Source: Ensifer canadensis (GTDB taxonomy: Bacteria; Pseudomonadota; Alphaproteobacteria; Rhizobiales; Rhizobiaceae). From it: DNA of 64,000 bases. The stretch lies in assembly GCF_017488845.2 (NCBI RefSeq), contig NZ_CP083374.1:591501-655500 (forward strand), given 5' to 3'. Numbering within the stretch: position 1 is the first letter of the stretch; each line of letters opens with the position of its first letter. The position numbers and the translations under genes are program-made. Positions 1 through 9,200 of the stretch are shown here, piece after piece. Below the pieces are notes generated by a model. That model searched no databases. It saw only the letters and a program-made list of their open reading frames with translations, and was not told the DNA's origin.

Positions 1-1474
1 ACACGCTGGAATAATCGAGCGTGTCCAAACCGTCGCCGCCGTCATATTGGTCCGAGACGAGATCCCCTTCGCCCGCAATCGTGTCGTTACCAGCACCTCC
101 CATGACGATATCCTCGTCGCCGCCCCCCACCAGAACATCCGCGCCTTCGTCCCCGACAAGATGATCCTTGCCCGCTTGCCCGAGCAGAGTATCGTTGCCG
201 CTACCGCCGGACAGGCGATCGTCGCCGCTGCCGCCGTCGATGGCGTCGTTGCCTTCATCGCCGGCAACCAAATCGTTGCCGTCGCCGCCGAAGGCCAGAT
301 CGTCGTCAGCGCCTCCATGCAGGGCGTCGTCTCCCTCGTCCCCAGACAGAATATCGCGCCCCTCCTCGCCAAACAGACGGTCGTTGCCGCTGCCGCCGTG
401 AATCTGATCGTCGCCTGTGCCGCCGAAGACGACATCGTTTCCGATCCCTGCGAAAATGATGTCGTTGCCCCCGCCCGCGACGATGTTGTCGTTGCCGTCG
501 CCACCATCCACCGTATCGGCACCACCGCGGGCATCGATGCTGTCATCGCCTGCCCTGCCGTCGATGGCATCGCTGCAATTGGTGCCGAGCAGCAGATCGT
601 CACCCAGGGTCCCGACAATCGGCGGGGCGCTGACCACGGAAAAATACGCAGTCTGGGTAATCGAAAGCTGGCCATCTGTGATCTGGTAGGTAATCGTGAC
701 CGGACCAAGCTCGGTCCAATCGTAGAGCCAACCTTCTGCGGTCCTAGTGATTGTGCCGGATGTCACCGTGATATCCCTGACGGAAAGCAAGTTGCCGTCC
801 GGGTCGGACGCACCGCGCAATAGATCGGAAAGGCCGATGACGACCGCAGCACAACCGGAAGCATCCTTCAGCGTGACTGAGCCGTTCACGCGCGGTGCGC
901 GGTTAACGGGGTCGTTATCTTCGTTGTCGTCATCATCGTCATCGTCATCACCACCACCCGGCTTGTCGTCTTCCCCATCCTTTACCGGGAAAGATTTGAC
1001 GGGAGAGCCGGCAACAGACGGCGCCGACGCGACATTGTCGTTCGACGCCCTCAAGACGGGCGACGGGCTTTCCAGCTCCCACCGTTCAGACATCGAGGTC
1101 GAGAAATCATCCGGCCGGAATGAGGGCGATCGAATATCAACGGCATCCATTTCTTCGTTCTGGCTACTGTAGTTTCGCATGGCGCCGCCAGCCTTCTTTT
1201 TGGCAGGCGCTTCCTCTTCCTTGACTTCTTCCGGCTTGTTCTCCGCCACCAACTGCAAGGGGGCCATATCTTCCTGCGGCTCCCTTGCTTGCGGAGGCTG
1301 CTCCTCCGCCGGCTCCGACGCCGTGCTGAAGGCGCTCTTCAGATAAAGCGCAAAGCCCGTCAAAAACATCGCGATAACAGCCGGTGCTCTTGACGGCGCT
1401 TCCTCGTTTTTCAGGCTGTAGCGCTGGTGCGGGTCTTCCTCTTTGACCGTTTTTGTTCCCTTCGCCTCGATCAT
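1..1474 (-). CDS. RTX calcium-binding protein with N-terminal membrane segment (partial, runs off window)
   Basis: Read on the minus strand, an open frame runs from an ATG at 1474 to the window edge without a stop (about 491 residues visible). The ATG overlaps the stop of the upstream ABC transporter gene (ATGA), so translation is probably coupled. Residues 1-30 are polar and charged. Residues 31-50 form one hydrophobic segment, likely an inner-membrane anchor or signal anchor. Residues 51-190 are a Pro/Glu/Lys-rich linker ending in a run of eight Asp. Residues 191-281 look like a cadherin/Ig-type domain (DPDGN and ITDG motifs). From about 289 onward there are tandem RTX nonapeptides (GGxGxDxUx) that bind Ca2+. 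Known type I substrates normally carry only a C-terminal signal, so the N-terminal hydrophobic segment is unusual. The C-terminus is not visible. The family call is firm; the function (adhesin, surface protein or secretion accessory) is inference. Confidence 0.8.
   Translation of the reverse strand, partial: MIEAKGTKTVKEEDPHQRYSLKNEEAPSRAPAVIAMFLTGFALYLKSAFSTASEPAEEQPPQAREPQEDMAPLQLVAENKPEEVKEEEAPAKKKAGGAMRNYSSQNEEMDAVDIRSPSFRPDDFSTSMSERWELESPSPVLRASNDNVASAPSVAGSPVKSFPVKDGEDDKPGGGDDDDDDDDNEDNDPVNRAPRVNGSVTLKDASGCAAVVIGLSDLLRGASDPDGNLLSVRDITVTSGTITRTAEGWLYDWTELGPVTITYQITDGQLSITQTAYFSVVSAPPIVGTLGDDLLLGTNCSDAIDGRAGDDSIDARGGADTVDGGDGNDNIVAGGGNDIIFAGIGNDVVFGGTGDDQIHGGSGNDRLFGEEGRDILSGDEGDDALHGGADDDLAFGGDGNDLVAGDEGNDAIDGGSGDDRLSGGSGNDTLLGQAGKDHLVGDEGADVLVGGGDEDIVMGGAGNDTIAGEGDLVSDQYDGGDGLDTLDYSSV
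926..949 (-). repeat. GAT/GAC trinucleotide tract encoding eight Asp
   Basis: Eight consecutive Asp codons (residues 176-183 of the partial RTX protein) form a short trinucleotide tract in the linker before the cadherin-like domain. Such tracts can change length by slippage without breaking the frame. Confidence 0.6.
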
Positions 1475-3222
1475 TCCGACACCTTTGACGTCATGCGCGC
1501 GGGCAGTGCGGGTCGGCCACCGGCGTCCCCTATCGCGGCTGGTTTCAGGATTTCGTTCTTGGGCCCAAACGCGACCAGCTTGCCGCCTTGAACCACGGCA
1601 ATCAGGTCGCAGGCGGTAAGCGCGCTCGGGCGATGGGCAATGACAATGGCGATGCCATTGCGGGCGCGAACGGCTTGTATGGCCTGCGTCAGTGCGGACT
1701 CGCCCTCGCCGTCGAGATTGGAGTTGGGCTCGTCCATGACGACGATGAACGGATTGCGGTACAACGCCCGTGCAAGCGCGATCCGCTGCCTCTGACCGGC
1801 AGACAGGGATGCCCCCTGAGGCCCGAGCGCCGTACGGTAACCGTCCGGCAGACGCACGATCATTTCGTGAATGCCGGTGGTTTGTGCCGCTTCCACGATT
1901 GCCCGTGCGTCGACATCAGGATCAAGGCGGGAAATGTTTTCCTCGACCGTGGCATCCAGGAGTGCCACGTCCTGCGGGAGATATCCGATGTGCTGTCCGA
2001 GACAGCTGTCTGACCATTGCGTCAGCTCAGCATCATCCAATCGAACACCACCGCGAAGCGGCGGCCAGATCCCGGTCAGCGCGCGCGCAAGTGTTGTCTT
2101 GCCGCCGCCGCTTGGACCGATAATGCCCAGAACCTGTCCGGCTTCGATGTCGAAACTGACATCGCTCAGAAGAACCCGGCCGGAACCGGGGGCTGCAACC
2201 GTGAGCTTTTCGACCTTCAAGCTCTTAGCGGGCGCAGGAAGGTCCATCGGCGCAACGGTACTCGTCAATGCGACCACCGTTTCCTTGAGGCGAGCGAAGG
2301 CGGTTCGTGCCGTGACGAAACTCTTCCAGTTGCCGACAGCAAGATCGACCGGGGCAAGAGCACGCGCCGAAGCAACGGATGCAGCGATGATGGCGCCGGC
2401 AGACATTTCCCCCTGGATCGTCAGCCACGCTCCCAGACCCAGAACCGCAGACTGCAACACCATCCGAAGCACCCGGGAGATCGCCCCAAAGGTGCCGCTG
2501 ATGTCGTTGGTCCGGGTTTGAAGCGCCAGGTGCTCCTTGTTGGCAACATTGAACCGGCTGACCGCACGCGGCGCAAAGCCCATGGCCTTCAACACCTCGG
2601 CATTGCGGGTGTTTGAATCGGCAATGGCATTTCGCTCAATACCGGCCTTGTGGGTGGCGGCGGCCCATCTGCGCGTCATCACCTCGGTCAGGATCGCGAG
2701 AATCGTGAGGACAAAGGCGCCGCCAAATGTCAGGGCGCCGAGATAGGGATGCAGCATGTAGACGAAGATCAGGTAGAGCGGCATCCAGGGAAGGTCGAAA
2801 AAGGCGATCGGCCCCTGGCTGCCGAGAAATCCCCTGACCGTATCGACGTCGCGGCCGCGCTCGAGGGCCTCTGCCGTGGAGAAGCCGAAACGGGGCATGT
2901 CGATCGCAACTTCATGCGCCAGAGGGGCGATCTTTGCATCCAGCCTTGCGCCGACGCGCACCAGTATCTGTGAGCGGATGATGTCGAAGAGCCCCTGGAA
3001 CAGATAGAGCCCGATCGCCAGGATCGAGAGCCCGAGCAGGGTCGGGATGCTGCCGCTGGTCAAAGCCCGGTCGTAGATCTGCAGCATGTAGAAGGAGCCG
3101 GTCAGCGCCAGAATGTTGATTATTCCGGAGGTGATGAAAAGAAAGAGGAATATTCCTTTAAATCTCTGCGTAAGCTTCTCAGCGTTCTTACGTTTCGTGC
3201 CAGTCAGTGGGGTCTTGCGCAT
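1471..3222 (-). CDS. type I secretion ABC transporter/permease (PrtD/HlyB-like)
   Basis: Inner-membrane ABC exporter subunit of a type I secretion system, about 583 aa, the usual length for PrtD-type exporters. The N-terminal half has about six hydrophobic segments (ABC_membrane fold). The C-terminal half is the ATPase: Walker A GPSGGGKT (near residue 370), signature LSAGQRQR (near 475) and Walker B FIVVMDEP (near 493). It lies between two RTX genes, 69 bases downstream of the peroxidase gene, and its stop overlaps the next RTX start. It very probably exports one or both RTX proteins. No membrane-fusion protein or TolC partner is visible; one may lie beyond position 1. Start choice: ATG 3222 has a GGTGAG just upstream; GTG 3231 and TTG 3234 are in-frame alternatives. 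Confidence 0.93.
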   Translation of the reverse strand: MRKTPLTGTKRKNAEKLTQRFKGIFLFLFITSGIINILALTGSFYMLQIYDRALTSGSIPTLLGLSILAIGLYLFQGLFDIIRSQILVRVGARLDAKIAPLAHEVAIDMPRFGFSTAEALERGRDVDTVRGFLGSQGPIAFFDLPWMPLYLIFVYMLHPYLGALTFGGAFVLTILAILTEVMTRRWAAATHKAGIERNAIADSNTRNAEVLKAMGFAPRAVSRFNVANKEHLALQTRTNDISGTFGAISRVLRMVLQSAVLGLGAWLTIQGEMSAGAIIAASVASARALAPVDLAVGNWKSFVTARTAFARLKETVVALTSTVAPMDLPAPAKSLKVEKLTVAAPGSGRVLLSDVSFDIEAGQVLGIIGPSGGGKTTLARALTGIWPPLRGGVRLDDAELTQWSDSCLGQHIGYLPQDVALLDATVEENISRLDPDVDARAIVEAAQTTGIHEMIVRLPDGYRTALGPQGASLSAGQRQRIALARALYRNPFIVVMDEPNSNLDGEGESALTQAIQAVRARNGIAIVIAHRPSALTACDLIAVVQGGKLVAFGPKNEILKPAAIGDAGGRPALPARMTSKVSE

Positions 3223-3255
3223 GATACTCACCAATCCGCGTTTGATGGAGTAAGG

Positions 3256-3281
3256 CCGGCGCGCCTTGGTCGGCGCGCCGG
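3256..3281 (-). terminator. 10-bp perfect stem-loop between peroxidase and exporter genes
   Basis: A perfect inverted repeat (CCGGCGCGCC, loop of six, GGCGCGCCGG) fills the gap between the peroxidase stop and the ABC gene start. On the minus strand no T-run follows, so it is more likely an attenuator or 3'-end stabiliser than a full terminator. It would reduce exporter mRNA relative to the abundant substrate, as is known for hly-type operons. Confidence 0.55.
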
Positions 3282-3291
3282 AAAACGCTGG

Positions 3292-6200
3292 TTACAAGTT
3301 GAAGTCAGAACCGGTGAGGTTGTGGTTCCCCTTGAGGTTCAGGCGGAACTCTGCGGCTCCGTCACTGTCGACGCTACCCGAGACGACGGTGTAATCGCCA
3401 TCGGCCCTGGTTTCATGGGTCACGGCGAGTTGTGCCGGGCCACTCAGGCTCGATCCCGAGACCAGGGTGAAGGATTGATTTCCCGCCACCCCATTATTGG
3501 CATCGGTACCGCTGAGGTCGATCTTGTCACCGGCCTGGAAGCTGGTGATCGTATCGCCATCAGCATTGGCTTCGGACTGGAACCGGAACGTATCGTTGCC
3601 GGCTCCGCCTTCGATGACGTTGACGAAGGCATTGGCGACAATCGTGTCATTGCCCGAGCCGGTCACGACATTTTCGATCCCCCACAGGGTATCCTGCCCG
3701 GTCTGACTGCTGGACACGCTCCCCTGGTTCATGAACCCGGAGCCGATATCAACGGTCAGATTGGCGGTTATGGCCGACATGTCCAAAGTGTCGTTGCCGG
3801 CATCGCCGTAGTAGATGTCGTCACCATCATCCTTGGCGGCGACAATGATATCGTCGCCGGATCCCCCGGATACGAAGTCGCTGCCGGCACCGGTCTGGAT
3901 CATGTCATTGCCGGCATCGGCAAAGATACGGTCCGATCCGGCATCGCCGTAGAGCATGTCGTTGCCCTCACCGCCGAGAATGTCGTCGTTGCCATCGCCG
4001 CCGAAGACCAGGTCGTTGCCGCCACCGGACGTGATGAAGTCGTTGCCGTCATCACCTCTGATGACGTCTGCACCCTCGCCACCGATGACGGTGTCATTGC
4101 CCCCAAGGGCAACGATCGTTTCGGCATTTGCCGTACCAAGCAGGACGTCTGCACTGGCTGTGCCGGCGATCGGCGATCCAGCGGACGGAGCAGGAGTGTT
4201 CGGCGTTTCACCGGTATCGTCGTCCGTCCCGGTAATCTGCGGTCCGCCGCCTTCGTATTTCTTGAACGTGACGGAGTTCGTGCCGTTGCTGACCGTGACG
4301 TTGCCGTTAGCCTCGGTGGTCACGAAGTCCGTCAGCGTGCCCCCGAGCTCGATCACGTCCTGGGGACGCAGTTGGCCGACAAGCGTGTCGTTACCGCCAT
4401 TGGACCTGAAGACGATCCGATGCTCGGAGCTGAGCCCAGTTATGTCGACCGTGTCGTCGCCGGTGTTGCCGTCGATGGTGATCGTGCTGAAGTTGAGGCT
4501 TGTGAACGGCGCATTGAAATCGCCGAACACCTGGATCGTGTCACCAACGATGGGGCCGCCGCCGTCAGGCTGGTTCGGGTTGTTGCCGTTGTTCGCGGTC
4601 GTATTGAAGGCGTTGACCGTGATTTCTTCGATGTTGTCCAGTTCGGCGATAACAGTGGTGTTCAGCCCGACTGTACGGGTGATGACGATCTCGGTATCCG
4701 TTCCGGTGACAGGAACCCCTGCGGCAATGGCAGCTGCCTTAGCATAGATACGGAACGTTTCTGCTTCACCATTGCCAGTGAGCTGGAAGGTGTCGGTGCC
4801 GGCGTCGCCATCAACACGGTCAAACCCTTCGGTGGAACTCATGTTGATGGTGTCGTTGCCGGTACCTGCGTCGATAATGTCATTGCCGGTGCCGCCGTTG
4901 ATCGTGTCTCCACCGTCGCCGGCATCGATATTGTCATTGCCGCCACCGCCGGTGATCGTCGTTCCCGCGGTATTGCCGATGATGATTTCAGCAGCCGCGC
5001 CGCCGGTGATGTTGCCGATCACGCGGTTGATGTTGACCTGGGCCGTATCCGTCAGGCCGCCATCGGTAGCGGTGTAGACGAACGAGCCGCCTGCTCCGCC
5101 TGTGTCATTCAAGGTGAGGATGCCCGCCCCGATCACCGGAGTAGTGACGCCATCCGGGCTGCTGACGGCTGTGAGCGTAAGGGCACCGCCTTCCGGGTCG
5201 GTATCGTTGGCGAGCAGGGCAGCGTGCGAGATGGTGAAGTTCACCCCTTGCGCAACGTTGGTGATGACGGTGTCGGTGTTGACGGACGGAGCATCGTTTA
5301 TGGCGTTCACTGTCACGGTCGTGGTCGCGACTGCGCTGGTCAAAAGCCCGTCATTGACGGTGACCTGAATGCTGCGGGCGGCCGTGCTCGGGTTCTCCGA
5401 GGTGTTGGCGTAGCGCACCTGCTGGATCGCCGTGCGATAGTTTGCAATCGAGGTTGTGCCGGAGAGCGTCAGGGTAATCTGACCCGCAACGGAATTGTCT
5501 ACCGCTGCGGTAATGCCTCCCGGCAAGCCGCCCTGCACCGTCAGGGCATCGCCGGCGCTGGCATTGGTTAGAACCACCCGGGCAGAAGCCAGGGACGTAC
5601 TATCGTCGGTAATGACAGGGCCAAGCGCAATGGCAACGGCAGGGGCATTTTCGGTATAGCTGGTCTGGTAGTTATTGCCGGGCGCGCCAGGCACAGGCGT
5701 GATGGTATCGACCTCGGTCTGGATATTGACGTTGTCGATGTAGAGGTTTTCACCACCCTCGAAAGTCCCCGCCGCTCTGAAGCGGATTTGAGTATTCGCG
5801 CCGATCAAGCCTTGGGGGATTGGTGCCGTGAAGACGTTCGTTTGATTGCCGCCGACGGTTCCAAGCGAAGTCCAGCCGCCGTTGGTTGTGTTACGAACTT
5901 CGACCACGACATTCTCGCCGAAATCCAGTTCGTCTGCGACGTAGTTGAAGCTTAGCGTCGCCCTGGTAATGCCTGTCAAATTGACAGCACGCGCAAGGGT
6001 CTCATTGCCATCGGTGCCTTCGATGAATTGCAGTCTGCCAGCGGCGAGACTGACACTGACATCACCCCCTGTGGCGCCGCCGGTATCGTTATCTTCGACC
6101 CATGGGCCTCCCCAGTTCGAAGCGCCGTTGTTATTGGTATAGGTGGCTGCGGTGAACGTATCGCGATAGGCCTGCGCGACTGTCGCTGTCGCCGTGGAGG

Positions 6201-9200
6201 TCGAGGGGCCATGCAGATCCAGCGTCGGCGCCTGCAGTGAGATATCCTGGTCGGTGAAATCCAGGATTTCGACGTTGCGGATGGTGTCCGTGCCGTCGGT
6301 CGCCAAGCCACCGACATGGGCCACCGTGACCGTACCGTCGACATTAAAGTCAATGTCGTATTCCGCACGGGCACCCGAGAACACCGCCCTGTCGATATCT
6401 GCAATCCCATCGCTATCAGCTTGGTCGTTGCTATCGCGGATGGTTCGCACGATTGCCAGCTGGCCCGGATTGATGGTGCCGTTGAACATGGCGGCGGCAA
6501 GCGTCGTCATGCTGTTGTGCAGAACAGGCGTGCCCGTATGTTCAGGATCGTTGGCGGCATAGACGCCGATCTGTACGTCGAGCCATTTGTCGCCGTCGAT
6601 GATGTCGTCACCGGCGTTGCCGATAATACGGTCGCTGCCGTCGCCGCCGAGGATAATGTCTCCGCCGTCGAAGGAGGTGACGCCAGCGCCAAGCAACGCC
6701 TGCAGGCCATTGACAAGCGCGATACCTTCAGCGTCGAGCGCGCTCCCGAGATACCCTGTGGTCCCGCCTTGGGTCAGAGGCGCCCTATCGGCCGCCACGT
6801 CTTCGGTGCCGGCCAACACGTCGTTGAACCTCGTCCCGGAGAGACCTTCCATGGATTCGTACTCGTCGAGTGCAGCGTTCTCTGGAAGCACCGGAGCTTC
6901 GTCGAACACGATCGGGATCGACAGGTCGGCATTTACCCCAAGGGCGTTGTCCTTGTAGGTCGCCCAGTCGAAGCCGGACATGCCCACCATTTTTCCGCGG
7001 CCGGCGCTGCCGACCATGATGTCGTCGCCACCCTCGCCGATGAACTCGTCAAAGCCGCCATCGCCGAGGAACACGTCATGTCCGTCAACGCCGTCATGGG
7101 CAAAGACTTCATCGAAGTTATCGCCAGGCGCACCGTCAAATGTACCGGTTTCGATCCAGTCGTTGCCTTCGTTGCCGAGGATGCGTTCGGCGTTCTTGTT
7201 GCCGTAGATGAAGTCGTTGCCGGTTCCGGCGAAGACCTCCGATCCCATGTCGGTGCCGAGGAAGATGAAGTCCTGGCCGTCATTGCCCATGACCAGGTCG
7301 AGGCCGGGTCCTGCATGGACGACGTCATTGCCCGCACCAGCCTTGATGTTGTCGTCGCCGCCGGAGTCGACGATGATATCGTCGCCTGCGCCGGCATTGA
7401 TGATATCGTTGCCGAACCCACCTTCCAGCCGGTCATTGCCGCCGTCGCCATAAAGGGTGTCGTCACCGATCCCGGCGATCAGGATATCGTTCTGCTCGGT
7501 GCCGCCAAGGACCACGTGGTCGCCGCCGGTATATTTGAGATAATTGGTATCCGCGCCCGGTGTCGCCGGGTTGTTGCGTTGGACGAGTGGTGTGAGAATA
7601 CCACCGCCGAGGGGGTCATTGCCCAGATTGTCGGCACTTTCGTCGACGCCGGTCCCGGGATTGTCATCCATGATGCCGTCTGCGCCGGCCGTCTCGCCGA
7701 GACCGGGATTATACTGCTTTGTCCGGTCGACCTCGAGAATGAGGCCGGGTGTCGAGAAGACGTCGGACGGCAGGTGCGTCGCGTCGGTATTGCGCATGAT
7801 CATGGCTGCGAAGGAGTTGTTCTCCATCTCGCCAAAGAGGTGCAGGCCGTCGAGACGCTGCAGGTAATAGAAGCGGTCGCCGCTCTGCAGTTTTTCCATC
7901 TGGGTTTCGAAGACGAAGTTGAAGGTCGAGCCGAGCATGCCGCCGAAGGGCATGATCTGTTCGGCAAGGCCGCCGATCCATAGATCGACATCGTTGAGAC
8001 CACCAAGCGATCCTCCGGCAAAGCCGCCGGTGGCATTGAGAAAGTCCTCGGCGTTCGCCTGTACCGCCAGTCCGCCGAAGGACTGGTTGAAGATCAGGGT
8101 CATCGCGGCGTCGCGCTTGCCTTCGATCGTCGTCTGGCCGGTGATCAGCGGATGCGTGCCGTAGGCGGCGATGAAGTTGATGATCGAGGCTTCGTGTTTG
8201 AGATGGCTAGCGAAGTCGACCCAGCTCTCATAGGGCTTGAGCAGGGCATCCTGGTTGGTCGCCGCATAGAACTGAGCGCGCGCTTCATTCAAGGTCGGCA
8301 CACCCGTGTCACGACCGCGAGCCAGGTTGATGGTCGCCAGATCGAGCGGCAGCCCCAAGAGATTGTTGCGAAGCGCGCTCGTCACGAACTCGTCGATCTC
8401 GTTGCCCACCTGCCGGGTCATGCCACGGATAATGGCGCCGGCGGCGACATCGGCATCAACCACACCGGCCGTACCATTGTTCTTGAACTGGATCGGATTG
8501 AGGAAGCCCTCGATCAAGCCGATATGGTCGGCATTGAAGCTTTCGTCGAAGCGGTCGATGGACTCAGTCAACATCGAGTGACCGAAGCGATAGACCACGT
8601 GGGCGAATTCCGCCACGATCGACGGGTCGATGGTGACGTCGAAACCGTCCGGCACCAGGAACACGTTGATGTTGGGCTGGATCTTGCGTGCAAATTCTTC
8701 AAAAACAAGATGCTGATACTGCATTTCGGTGCCGAACTTGGCCGCCTGGAACAGGCGTTCGCCGTCCCAGATGAGCCCAGTTGCGCTTGCCGGAACTTCC
8801 GTGACGTCAACAGCCAGCCATTCGTTCAGAAATGCGACCGCCTCCGCCTGCGAAGCACCATTGGTGAGCATGGCAGCGGCGTCGGCCAACACCACGTCCT
8901 TGGTGTGCTGCACCAGGCGATTGTGTTCGGAGTGGAAGACGTGGTGGACGGCTGTCAGGCCGATATTCTCGTTTGCACGGCCGTCACCGGCGATAAAGTG
9001 GGCGTCAAGCAACTCGTTGTCATACTGACCATCGGTCGGCGTTTGGTCCGGATTGCCGAGCCCGATTTCTAGATCGCCGTCGGCAAGACCCGTAGGGACC
9101 GCATTGTGGGCGATGTCGGCCAGGAAAGCGTGACCGGTCCGCACGGCCAGATGCTGTACATCGGGAAGCGTATCGGCGTCGGGACCGTCTGCGACAAGAT

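Noticed and set aside
47..823. Plus-strand open frame of 258 codons at the left edge
   Set aside because: It is antisense to the RTX repeats of the minus-strand gene that starts at 1474 and is open to the edge.
3322..7983. Long plus-strand open frames (749 and 555 codons) opposite the peroxidase/RTX gene
   Set aside because: They are antisense images of Gly/Asp-rich RTX coding sequence, with repeated Val/Ala/Asp text, no ribosome sites and no family likeness.
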